Part shown: piece by piece, positions 52,735-61,482 of the stretch
Layout of the letters: every line of letters starts with the position of its first letter
How positions within the stretch are numbered: the stretch's first letter is position 1
Assembly: GCA_963717985.1 (NCBI GenBank)
Contig: CAVQYC010000005.1
Location: forward strand, 310,001-374,000
Length of the DNA stretch: 64,000 nucleotides
DNA from: BOG-1155 sp963717985
GTDB taxonomy: Bacteria; Desulfobacterota; Syntrophorhabdia; Syntrophorhabdales; WCHB1-27
Direction: 5' to 3'
The notes under the pieces: generated by a model
Databases searched by the model: none
Told to the model about the DNA's origin: nothing
Seen by the model: the letters and a program-made list of their open reading frames with translations, nothing else
Made by a program: the position numbers and the translations under genes

Positions 52735-52779
52735 GGCAATGGCCCCGGAAGACCTCGATGTGGATCCGGGGCCATTGCC
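52735..52779. terminator. Long perfect hairpin between convergent genes
   Basis: A perfect 15-base inverted repeat, GGCAATGGCCCCGGA at 52,735-52,749 and its complement at 52,765-52,779, with a 15-base loop, followed on the plus side by TTATTA. It lies between the porin stop and the stop of the minus-strand DUF190 gene and is well placed as a two-way terminator. Confidence 0.7.
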
Positions 52780-52786
52780 TTATTAC

Positions 52787-53140
52787 CTAACAGCGCAGCA
52801 CCGTCACGCGCTCATAGGTTATAAGGCCGATCTCACCCACCCGGTCCAGAGCCGACACAAGCTCATCGACTTTCTCCGTGCTGTCGATTATTTCGATCAC
52901 TATCGGCAGGTCCTCGGAGAAGAGCACATCCGCCGTGTGCAGGCGGGTCGAATGGCCGAAGCCTTCGGTGCCGCGCACCACCAGGGCGCCGGCAATATGC
53001 AATCGTCGCGCCTCGGCGACGATTGCCTGGTATAAGGGCAGGTTGCCGTGGCGCTTATCCTCGCCCGTATAGATTCTCAGGCGTACGGCTTCCAGATTGA
53101 CGTCCATTGAATCGCACTTGTTCTTCCCCTGGTTTATCAT
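52787..53140 (-). CDS. DUF190 family protein
   Basis: About 117 residues from the ATG at 53,140, which has a GGGGG run nine bases upstream; the ATG at 53,107 is an alternative and the longer open frame is unsupported. The family core is clear: VRLRIYTGEDKRHGNLPLYQAIVAEA, GALVVRGTEGFG and PIVIEIIDSTEKVDELV. DUF190 proteins have a PII-like fold and are often next to the fluoride exporter crcB; no crcB is seen here. A ligand-sensing role is likely, but nothing more can be said. Confidence 0.85.
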   Translation of the reverse strand: MINQGKNKCDSMDVNLEAVRLRIYTGEDKRHGNLPLYQAIVAEARRLHIAGALVVRGTEGFGHSTRLHTADVLFSEDLPIVIEIIDSTEKVDELVSALDRVGEIGLITYERVTVLRC

Positions 53141-53226
53141 CCTGATAACCCCCCTGAAGGCATTCTGAGATCGACGGCGGGGCACCCGATGCTGCCCCGC
53201 CCACCGATTTGGTCGCGCTGCCATCC

Positions 53227-54802
53227 TCACTTCTGAGGATCGACGGGTGCCCGGAACATGCGCGTGAACGCGGCGACGATTGCCGGCTGCGGCCGGCGGA
53301 TCGGGGGAATGGACTGATAGTTCTCCCAACCGCCTCCCAGGGCCTTGTACATGGTAACGAAAGCATCGGCCGTCGCGGTCTGGGCCACGGCGTACTGGTC
53401 CTCGAGGTCGTATTCCTGGCGCTGCGCGTCGAGTACGTTCAGAAAGTCCGTCAGGCCGCGCTTGTAGCGCTCCGAGGCGTAACCCTCCGCCTCCTGGCCC
53501 GCCGCCAGCGCATCGCCAAGATTATTGAGCCGATCTCGCTGTGCCGTGTACGCGCTGATTGCCGCGTCGACCTCGCGTACGGCGTTAATGACGGTCGCCC
53601 GGTAGACGACTAACTGCTCGCGCGTGCGCAGATCGGCGATATCGACCAAGGCGTCAAGGGTGCCGAAATCCAGGAAATTCCAGAACGCCGAAGGGCCCGC
53701 CGACCAAATCTGTTTGCCGCCGGGAGACGCAAGGCCCGGGTATTGGACGCCAAACGCCGCGGTCAGGTTCAGATGCGGGAACAGTTCGGCAGTAGCCACC
53801 CCGATACGCGCGGTGGCAGCGGCGAGCCGCCGCTCCGCCACGCGAATGTCGGAGCGCCTCCGCAGTAAGTCGAGCGGTAATCCGACCTGCACCTGCGGGG
53901 GAATGGGCGGGATCACTAGGGGTGACTCGAGCTCCGTGGCCAGTGCTTCCGGATACTGGCCGAGCAACACCGCGATGGTGTAGCGTGCCGCCCTCACCTG
54001 GGCGGCCAAAGGCGCGAGACGCGCGCGCAGAGTAGCGAGCTCCCTCTGGGCGAGTGTGAGGTCTAAGGCGTTGGTAAAGCCGCCTTCGTAACGGGCCCGC
54101 ACGAAATCGAGCGTCTGCTTCGCGGTGTCGACGCCCTGGCTGGCCGCGGCGACCTCCATCTGCAGGCCGCGCATGTCCAAATAGGCGCGCACTACATCGG
54201 CGATCACCGTGACAAGCACGGCATTGCGCGCCTCAGCGGCTGCCTGCGCGTCGTAGCGGCTCGCCTCGATCTCGCGCCGGTATCGCCCGAAGACATCAAT
54301 CTCCCAGCCGGCGTCGAATCCCCTTACCTGTTCGATGTGGTGGAGGCCGCTGCTGCCTAGTCGCCGCGGTCAACGGTGAGGCGACTCGCCCGCGGGTCAC
54401 ATCGCTGCCTGTCCCGGAGGCTTGAGCCGCGCTCGCGTCGAAGACCGGCATTGCGAGCCCCATGACGACCGCTTCCTGTGTTCGCGCCTCCTGTAGTCGA
54501 TCGAGCGCGATCTCGATGTCCGGATTCGAGTGGATCGCTCTCTCGACAAGCGAATCCAGCTCAGGATCGCCGAAGGAGCGCCACCAGGCGGCTGCGTCGA
54601 TGGCGGCGCCGGAACCCTTAGCCGCAGCCTCCGGCGGAGCGTTCTTCGCAGGCGCCGGCGCCAAGGAGGGCGCTGCATTGAAGGCGTCCGGGACCGCCAG
54701 CCGGGGAGCATGATAATTGGGCCCGACCGCGCACGCGGAGAGTATCGCTACGAGAGCGGCCACAGTAAGGTATCGAAAGGGACTCATCGCGCTTCGGAAC
54801 AT
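53227..54802 (-). pseudogene. RND outer-membrane factor lipoprotein (NodT/OprM family), frameshifted
   Basis: Two frames together make a nearly complete NodT-type outer-membrane channel lipoprotein. The first part starts at about 54,802 with a signal peptide and lipobox LSACAVGPNY and runs to about 54,361; the second continues in another frame from about 54,358 (GLHHIEQVRGFDAGWEIDVFG) to the stop at 53,227. Removing one base near 54,361 joins them into a protein of about 520 residues with both outer-membrane efflux repeats. So a one-base insertion, or a sequencing error, interrupts the gene. It is the third gene of a tripartite efflux operon. Confidence 0.82.
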
Positions 54803-54806
54803 TCGG

Positions 54807-56096
54807 TCACTGCCTATGCGCCGGCGCCACAGAGACGCTCGTGGTCGTATCACTACCTTTGCTCACTACGACCTTCTGGCCTTCGGTCACCTGGCTGCTC
54901 AGGTTGAGCACCACGTTCTCGCCGGGCGCCACGCCCGTTGCGAGCAGCACGGTGCCGCCATCGTCCCGAGCTATACTGACGCTACGCAGGTGTACGATGC
55001 CGTCAGCGCCCACAACGGCCACCTGCGGGCCCGAGGCTCGAAAGATCAGAGCCGCGGCCGGCACTTGCAGCAGCCCGTCTGCGGGCAGTGTAAAGACGAC
55101 CTGCACGTACATACCCGACACCAGGGTTCTGTTCGAATTGGGCACATCGATCTCGACCCGGAAGGTCCGCGCCTGCGAATTGATGGCCTGCGCCGTGCGC
55201 GCGATCTTGCCTACGAAACGGCGGCTCGGAACTTGATTTGTGACAATGCCGACCGGCACGCCGACTTTCATTAAATCGCCCGCGGCAGCCTGCGGTACAT
55301 TGACCCAGACCCGCATGGGATCGTCCTGCGTCATGCGGTAGAGCGGCATGGTCCCGCTAGAGATGCCCGCGGCCACAAGATTGCCGATGTCGATACGCCG
55401 CTCGATGATCGTGCCGGTGTACGGAGCGGTCACGCGCTTGAATTTTTCGAAGGCCGCAAAGCGGTCGACGTCGGCCTGGTCGAGCGCGACGTGGGCTCGC
55501 GCCGCCACCAGACGCGCGACTGCGCTGTCGAATTCGGCCTTCTTGTCCTCGCGTTCCTGCTCCGAAACCACGCCCTTGGGCGCCTCGCGCCAGCGTGCAT
55601 AGGTGGTGCGCGCGAACTCGGCTTGGGCCTCGCTTACCTGGACATCGGCCTGTGTCGCCTTAAGCTTCGCCTGCGCGGCAACGAATTGTGCGTCGAGCTC
55701 AGGGGTCTCGATCTCGGCCAGGACCTGCCCCTCCGAGACATGGTCGCCGATATCGACATTCCATTTCGCGACATACCCGGTTACACGCGCGTAAATCGTG
55801 CTTTCGTACCACGCGTGCGTCTCACCGGGAAGGGTCAGACTTGGCCCGACGGCTGCCGGCCGGGCCACGACCGCGTCGACCATGATCGGTGCCGCAGCGA
55901 GGGCATCTGTTTCCCGGACGAGCGTGTGGGTGGAGACGAGCCGCACCGTCTCAACGACGGCGAACGCGGTCAAGAACACTAAAACCACGACAATGGCCAG
56001 GCGCTTCATGCGCCGGTCCATGCGCGCGCGCTCGTGCGCGAACAGCGGCTGCTCCGATGTCTCACTCCCGTGGGCGTCATGATCACGTGATTGCAT
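54807..56096 (-). CDS. RND efflux periplasmic adaptor (membrane fusion protein)
   Basis: About 429 residues from the ATG at 56,096, which has AAGGAG five bases upstream and overlaps the pump gene by 14 bases; the longer frame to 56,252 is unsupported. A single N-terminal helix (IVVVLVFLTAFAVV) anchors it. The lipoyl-type segment is split as in all adaptors, with YAKWNVDIGDHVSEGQVLAEIETPELD and FKRVTAPYTGTIIERRIDIGN flanking the coiled-coil hairpin. The ends contain the usual beta-barrel and membrane-proximal parts. It couples the pump to the outer-membrane channel encoded next. Confidence 0.9.
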   Translation of the reverse strand: MQSRDHDAHGSETSEQPLFAHERARMDRRMKRLAIVVVLVFLTAFAVVETVRLVSTHTLVRETDALAAAPIMVDAVVARPAAVGPSLTLPGETHAWYESTIYARVTGYVAKWNVDIGDHVSEGQVLAEIETPELDAQFVAAQAKLKATQADVQVSEAQAEFARTTYARWREAPKGVVSEQEREDKKAEFDSAVARLVAARAHVALDQADVDRFAAFEKFKRVTAPYTGTIIERRIDIGNLVAAGISSGTMPLYRMTQDDPMRVWVNVPQAAAGDLMKVGVPVGIVTNQVPSRRFVGKIARTAQAINSQARTFRVEIDVPNSNRTLVSGMYVQVVFTLPADGLLQVPAAALIFRASGPQVAVVGADGIVHLRSVSIARDDGGTVLLATGVAPGENVVLNLSSQVTEGQKVVVSKGSDTTTSVSVAPAHRQ

Positions 56097-59000
56097 GAGG
56101 TTCTCCTTCAATTGGTTCTGGGGCCGGCTGCGCCGCGTTCCTGCGCAGCAGCCGGTACATAGTCGGCACGAAGACGAGGGTGGCGAGCGTCGCGAACGTG
56201 AGTCCCCCGATAACAGCGCGGGCAAGCGGCGCATTTTGCTCGCCGCCTTCACCTAGCCCTAAGGCCATCGGAATCATCCCGAAAATCATCGCGCCGGCCG
56301 TCATCAGCACAGCCCGCAGCCGCGTGTAGCCCGCCGCCGCTGCGGCCGTTGCCGCATCGTCGCCGACCTTCATGCGTTGATTCGCGAAGGTCACCACCAG
56401 AATGCTGTTGGCCGTGGTCAGCCCGATGCACATGAGCGTTCCCATGAGCGCGGGGATGCTCAGGTGGGTCTGCGTCAGGAGCAGCATCCAGATGACGCCG
56501 CCGAGCGCGAAGGGAACGGCCATCAGCACGATCAATGGATCGACCCAGCTCTGAAAGTTAATCACGAGGAAGAGGTAGACGAGCACGACGGCAAGGGCCA
56601 TGCCGCCGAACAAGCCGGCATAGCCTTCCCGCATGGTTTCGACCTGGCCGCTCAATGTCACCGTAATGGCTTTGGCAGGGTCGGGCCTCTCGGCGGCGAT
56701 CACCTTGTCGATACCTTTTGCCGCCGAATCGAGATCCCTGCCCTGTACGTCGGCATGGACGTCGAACACCGGCCGGATATTGAGTTGCGACATGGCGAGC
56801 GGAACAGTGCGACGGCCGAAAGACGAGACATTCATCAAGAGCTGGTGTACCCTCTCCGGCCCACGGGCCGTCACCGGCAGCGACCAAAGGTCCTGGCTGG
56901 AAGTGATCTTGTAAGTCGGCAACTGCACGACGAGGGGATAGCTCACGCCGTTGTCCGGATCGACCCAGAAGTTCGGCATCGTCTGGGCGCTGCCGTTGAT
57001 GCCGGTCAGCACGTCGTTCGCCGTTGTGCGCTGGTCCAAGCCTAGCTGGCTCGCGAGTGCGCGGTCAACGTCTACAGACAGAGCCGGCGCGTCGGGCACC
57101 TGGAACACGTGCGCATCGACGATGCCGGATACCCGTCCGACATCGTGCGCCAGCCGGGCGGCCAATGCGTAAGCCTCATCGTTGCTCGGCCCTGACACAC
57201 GGATGTCGATCGGCGCCGGCTGGCCGAAATTCAGAACCTGGTCGACGATATCGGCCGGCTGAAAAAAGAACTGCAGCTCCGGAAAGCGCCCGGGCAGCTC
57301 GCGGCGCAGCTTGGCGACCAGCTTGGCTGTTGGAGTATGCTGTGCCTTGAGTGAAATGAGGATCTCACCGTCCATGGGCCCCACCGTAGCCGAGTCGCTC
57401 AGCGCGATGTTCATGCCGCTGTAAGGCAGACCGATGTTGTCAAGGACAGTATCGATCTGTCGAGGCCCGACGAGCTTGCGGATAGCTGCTTCCACCTGGG
57501 CGAAGGCCTCCTGAGTTTGCTCGATGCGTGTGCCCGCGGGCGCCCGCACGTGGAGCCGCATCTGGCCGGCATCGACCTGGGGAAAAAAATCGCGCCCCAG
57601 GAGAGGAAAAAGCAGCAGCGAAGCCGTCATCAGCGCGAGGAAAAATGCCGCTGTCGGTATGGGTCGAGACAGGGCCCATTGGATATAAAGACGGTAGGAC
57701 TGCCGGAACGCTTGAAAACGGTGTTCGAACCCCTGCTGAACGACAACGAAAGGCGAAGACCATCTCGGGGCGCCGGAGTACGAGCCGTGTGAAGCGCCCG
57801 CCCCGCGCAGCAAATATTTGAACAAGACAGGGACCATGGTGAAAGAGAGCCCGAGACTTGCCAGCAATGCGATGCACACGGACAGGGACAGTGGCGAGAA
57901 CAGGTATTTGGCCGTGCCCTGCAGCAGAAACACCGGCACGAAGACGATACAGATGCAAAAAGTCGACAGGAGGGTCGGTACGCCGACTTCACCGGCGCCA
58001 TCCATGATGGCTTGCTCCAGGCCTTCACCGAGCCTGACGTGGCGCTCGATGTTCTCTATCACCACGGTGCCGTTATCGACCAGGATCCCGACCGCCAGCG
58101 CAAATCCGCCTAGAGTCATGGTGTTGAGCGTCTGTCCCCCGGCGTACAGCACGATCACCGCGGTGGCGATGGAGAGCGGGATCGCCGCCAGAATAATAAG
58201 CGTGAGCCGCCAATTGCCGAGGAACAGCAGGATCATGAGGGCAGTCAGGGCCCCTGCCATCATGCCGCCCATTTTGACGCTGTTCAGAGCCGCCTTGACG
58301 AATACGGACTGGTCGAAGAGCGCCTTCACTGAGACACTCTTGGGGATCACCTTTTCTATTTCGGGCAGCGCCTTGCGGATGCCGTCGATGACGGCGAGGG
58401 TAGAGACGCCCCCTGTCTTGCGGATGGTGATGAGGGCGCCGGGTCGGCCATCGACGGCAACCGAATTGGTCTGTACCTGGAAGCCGTCGTGCACATGCGC
58501 AATGTCGCGCATGAACACGGTGCGGCCATCGATCTCCTTGATGGGAAAGGCATTGATCCGGTCGATTACGTTCGGACTATTGTTCATCGTCAGCGTATAG
58601 TCCTTGGCGCCGATCTTCACGTCGCCCGAGGGGAGGATGACGTTCTGGCGCTGCAGCGCGTCACTCACATCCGACAGCGACAGGTCGTGAGCGTTCAGGG
58701 CGCGCTGGTCGAGGTCGGCCATGATCACGCGGGGTTTGCCGCCGTAAGGCTGGGGCACTTCGGCCCCATGCACGACGGCGAGATCCGGCCGGATGATGTT
58801 CTGCCCGAGATCGTTCAGCCTGGTGTCGGGCAGCGACGTGCTCGAGAGACTGAGCTGAATGATAGGCACGTCCGTGGCGTCATAGCGCAGCACGAGCGGC
58901 GGCGTGATGTTGGGCGGCATATATTTCAGCACGACCAGCGCGCTGCTCGCCAACTGCGACACCGCCCGGCTCACATCCGCCCCGTCGTGCAGATAGATCT

Positions 59001-59277
59001 TCTCCACGCCCACACCCTGGTAGCTGGTGGCTTCGATGCGCGAAATATCGTCTACAAGCGAGGCTATCGAGCGCTCATGCAGAGACAGAATACGGTTCTG
59101 AATGTCCGGCGCGCTCATGCCGTTGTAGGTCCACACCACACTCACGACCGGGATGTTGATCTCGGGGAAGATGTCGATCGGCATCCGACTTGCGGCACCC
59201 ACGGCGAGGAGGCAGATCATGATCAGGACCGCCACCACGGTATAGGGGCGCCTCAGGACATATCCAACGATCTTCAT
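56083..59277 (-). CDS. RND efflux pump, inner-membrane permease
   Basis: 1,064 residues, ATG at 59,277. It starts VGYVLRRPYTVVAVLIMI and has the two porter domains, each followed by six helices. TM4 reads GILVDNGTVVIENIER: the first Asp of the proton relay is kept, but the second Asp of AcrB (VDDAIVV) is Asn, and the Glu of ENIER is present. It belongs with hydrophobe/amphiphile-type pumps of proteobacteria and acidobacteria rather than with CzcA metal pumps. Substrates are unknown. It heads a three-gene minus-strand operon: pump, adaptor, outer-membrane factor. Confidence 0.92.
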   Translation of the reverse strand: MKIVGYVLRRPYTVVAVLIMICLLAVGAASRMPIDIFPEINIPVVSVVWTYNGMSAPDIQNRILSLHERSIASLVDDISRIEATSYQGVGVEKIYLHDGADVSRAVSQLASSALVVLKYMPPNITPPLVLRYDATDVPIIQLSLSSTSLPDTRLNDLGQNIIRPDLAVVHGAEVPQPYGGKPRVIMADLDQRALNAHDLSLSDVSDALQRQNVILPSGDVKIGAKDYTLTMNNSPNVIDRINAFPIKEIDGRTVFMRDIAHVHDGFQVQTNSVAVDGRPGALITIRKTGGVSTLAVIDGIRKALPEIEKVIPKSVSVKALFDQSVFVKAALNSVKMGGMMAGALTALMILLFLGNWRLTLIILAAIPLSIATAVIVLYAGGQTLNTMTLGGFALAVGILVDNGTVVIENIERHVRLGEGLEQAIMDGAGEVGVPTLLSTFCICIVFVPVFLLQGTAKYLFSPLSLSVCIALLASLGLSFTMVPVLFKYLLRGAGASHGSYSGAPRWSSPFVVVQQGFEHRFQAFRQSYRLYIQWALSRPIPTAAFFLALMTASLLLFPLLGRDFFPQVDAGQMRLHVRAPAGTRIEQTQEAFAQVEAAIRKLVGPRQIDTVLDNIGLPYSGMNIALSDSATVGPMDGEILISLKAQHTPTAKLVAKLRRELPGRFPELQFFFQPADIVDQVLNFGQPAPIDIRVSGPSNDEAYALAARLAHDVGRVSGIVDAHVFQVPDAPALSVDVDRALASQLGLDQRTTANDVLTGINGSAQTMPNFWVDPDNGVSYPLVVQLPTYKITSSQDLWSLPVTARGPERVHQLLMNVSSFGRRTVPLAMSQLNIRPVFDVHADVQGRDLDSAAKGIDKVIAAERPDPAKAITVTLSGQVETMREGYAGLFGGMALAVVLVYLFLVINFQSWVDPLIVLMAVPFALGGVIWMLLLTQTHLSIPALMGTLMCIGLTTANSILVVTFANQRMKVGDDAATAAAAAGYTRLRAVLMTAGAMIFGMIPMALGLGEGGEQNAPLARAVIGGLTFATLATLVFVPTMYRLLRRNAAQPAPEPIEGEPHAIT

Positions 59278-59588
59278 TGCATTTCGTCTCCTGTTAATTT
59301 GCTCCTACTATGGATTGCCCCACGATGGTGCCGGCGTTGTCCGGACACGCCCACAACTGGTCGTGTGACCGGGAGACCAATGTTTAGTTGAGTGTGGCGA
59401 TTGATGCATGTTTCGTGGCCACGGCATATCAGGAATGCAAGACAGTAATGGTGCATTAATCACTTATCCCCCGGCAGAGCAGAGGCTTACCCCATTTAGC
59501 TATGACGCTGTATATAAATCGTTCCTGCCTGGATGTAACACCTGATAGGGGGCCTCCTTTCTTAATCCGTTTCGGTGGTACTACTCTA
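59278..59588. other. Non-coding gap upstream of the minus-strand RND operon
   Basis: No gene supported. It should carry the promoter of the minus-strand RND operon, but no hexamer pair was convincing. A 150-codon plus-strand frame starting at 59,502 is antisense to the following periplasmic protein gene and is a shadow. Confidence 0.55.
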
Positions 59589-59948
59589 CTAATCCGTGTA
59601 GCGGATCCATGTGAGATAATTGATATCGTTCACCCTCTTGTAAGTTCCCTGAACGGGCGCACCAATCCGAATGCCCTTTGCCTCGTTGTACTCCTGCGCA
59701 AACCTCGCATAGTCGTCCCGGAAGGTAATCTGCCCGTTAGCGGTGTCGACGACAAGGCTGTGTTGCCCAGACGCACGGGTCGCACGGCTCACCACGCGGC
59801 CGGTGAACCTCACCTCCGTGGCGAGCGACATTTCGTTCATGAATTCTTCCTTGCTCCACTCAGCCCCACCACCCGAAGCAGCCAGGGCCTTACCTACAAA
59901 TGCCAACGCAAAAATACACAACACAACCACCGACAATCTCTTCTTCAT
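59589..59948 (-). CDS. Small exported protein of unknown function
   Basis: About 119 residues from the ATG at 59,948 with AAGGAGG six bases upstream. Basic KKR and a hydrophobic run ending ALA form a Sec signal peptide of about 23 residues. The mature domain of about 95 residues has beta-strand character with VRFTGRVVSRATRASGQHSLVVDTANG, reminiscent of small OB-fold-like stress proteins, but I do not recognise a family. It is located between two RND operons and might be periplasmic and envelope related. Confidence 0.75.
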   Translation of the reverse strand: MKKRLSVVVLCIFALAFVGKALAASGGGAEWSKEEFMNEMSLATEVRFTGRVVSRATRASGQHSLVVDTANGQITFRDDYARFAQEYNEAKGIRIGAPVQGTYKRVNDINYLTWIRYTD

Positions 59949-60194
59949 GTATAACCTCCTTATTTTTAATTTTTGAACTTGTGGTAACGTCATATTTTAA
60001 CGCCTTTGCAAAATTTTTGCAAAGGACTGGCCATTCAAATAAAAGATGGAACCCTTTCTGAATCCTTGGGGATTGAGAGATCGAGCCCTGGCCCGAAGAA
60101 ATGAAAAATGGGGATTTATGCCCCATATGTGGCAGGATGGGACAAAACGTGTCGGACCCCAGGACTTTATGCTTTGACAAGTTTCAGTTTTTAG
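59949..60194. other. Divergent intergenic region between the exported protein and the second RND operon
   Basis: No gene seen. A TTGACA hexamer at 60,174-60,179 could be a -35 box for the plus-strand operon, but the sequence 17 bases downstream (TACCGT) is a poor -10. A perfect consensus promoter for the minus-strand gene is not visible either. Confidence 0.5.
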
Positions 60195-60219
60195 TGTACC
60201 GTATGTCCTGTACAGTATG
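60195..60219 (+). promoter_or_regulatory. Direct repeat, candidate operator of the second RND operon
   Basis: TGTACCGTATG at 60,195-60,205 and TGTACAGTATG at 60,209-60,219, ten of eleven bases identical and spaced fourteen bases apart, lie just after the TTGACA hexamer and 57 bases before the adaptor start. Such tandem sites are typical of operators for efflux repressors (TetR or MarR type). No repressor gene is in the window. Confidence 0.45.
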
Positions 60220-60275
60220 AGTTGCCGGCAGGGATATGGGCTATAGCGAAAAGGCGGGTTTATCAGAGGTGCTCT

Positions 60276-61469
60276 ATGGAGATCAGGCAGACGCGTAAGA
60301 TCATTATAATCCTGGCCGTTCTCGTCGTCGGCCTCACATCGGCCGGGTGCGAAAAGTCGGGGCAGGGCTCGGGACCGCCCGGAGGGGGCGTTCCCGAAGT
60401 AAGCGTCGTGGCCGTGCGGCCGGAGCGCGTACCGATCACCACGGAATTGCCCGGACGAACGTCAGCCTTCCTCGTTGCGGAAGTGCGGCCCCAGGTGGGC
60501 GGCATCATCAAAAAGCGCCTGTTCACTGAAGGGTCTGATGTAAAGGTAGGCGACGTGCTCTACCAGATAGATCCGGCCATGTACGAGGCTGCCCGTGACA
60601 GCGCCGGGGCGGGCCTTTCCAGGGCTGAAGCAAACCTGACCTCCATCCGGTCCAGAATGGAGCGCTACAAGGAACTGGTGGCCATCGATGCGGTCAGCCA
60701 GCAGGATTACGATGACGCCTCCGCGGCACTGCAGCAGGCCAGGGCCGATATTGACGCAAACAAGGCAGCACTGGAGACCGCCCGCATCAATCTGGCATAC
60801 ACCCGCGTCACCGCGCCGATTACCGGGCGCATCGGCAAATCGAATGTGACCGTAGGCGCCCTTGCAACGGCGGGCCAGGGCTCCCCCTTCACGACGATCC
60901 AGCAGCTTGACCCGATTTATGTGGACGTGACCCAATCAAGCGCCAATCTGCTCCAGCTAAAGCGCAACATGGCAGCCGGCCGGATCAGGGACGGCGGTTC
61001 TGCCCAAGCGCGGGTGACGCTGCTCCTCGAAGACGGCACGCCCTATCCACTCGAAGGAAGCCTGAAGTTTTCCGACGTTACCGTTGATCCCAGCACCGGA
61101 TCGTTCATCCTCCGTGTTGTCGTCCCCAATCCGAAGCATATGCTTCTGCCGGGCATGTATGTGCGCGCAGTGGTCCGGGAGGGCGTGGTCGATCGTGCGA
61201 TCCTCGTCCCCCAGCAGGGGGTCTCCCGCGACCAGAAAGGGAATCCCCTGGCGCTGATCGTGGACGGCTCGGGCAAGGTGCAGCAGAGGATGATCACGGT
61301 CGACCGCGCCATCGGCGATAAATGGCTCGTCTCCTCAGGTCTCATGCCGGGCGACCGGGTGATCGTCGAGGGCGTCCAAAAGGTGCGACCCGGCGCTCCT
61401 GTAAAGGTTGTCTCCTTCGATGCCGGCCGGAAAGATACTCCTGGGGCCGGCCGCGCAGGGGCGAATTGA
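60276..61469 (+). CDS. AcrA/MexA-like RND adaptor lipoprotein
   Basis: About 397 residues from the ATG at 60,276 with AGAGGT upstream; the longer frame to 60,222 lacks support. A lipoprotein signal ends in TSAGC at about residue 25. The AcrA-type pattern follows: ELPGRTSAFLVAEVRPQVGGII, a coiled-coil hairpin with SRMERYKELVAIDAVSQQDYDDA, and the second half lipoyl INLAYTRVTAPITGRIG. The C-terminal part has LLPGMYVRAVV and ILVPQQGVSRDQKG. It works with the RND pump encoded 13 bases downstream. Confidence 0.93.
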   Translation: MEIRQTRKIIIILAVLVVGLTSAGCEKSGQGSGPPGGGVPEVSVVAVRPERVPITTELPGRTSAFLVAEVRPQVGGIIKKRLFTEGSDVKVGDVLYQIDPAMYEAARDSAGAGLSRAEANLTSIRSRMERYKELVAIDAVSQQDYDDASAALQQARADIDANKAALETARINLAYTRVTAPITGRIGKSNVTVGALATAGQGSPFTTIQQLDPIYVDVTQSSANLLQLKRNMAAGRIRDGGSAQARVTLLLEDGTPYPLEGSLKFSDVTVDPSTGSFILRVVVPNPKHMLLPGMYVRAVVREGVVDRAILVPQQGVSRDQKGNPLALIVDGSGKVQQRMITVDRAIGDKWLVSSGLMPGDRVIVEGVQKVRPGAPVKVVSFDAGRKDTPGAGRAGAN

Positions 61470-61482
61470 ACGGGGGCACGTG

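Noticed and set aside
59502..59954. 150-codon plus-strand frame.
   Set aside because: It is antisense to a gene with a clear signal peptide and strong Shine-Dalgarno.
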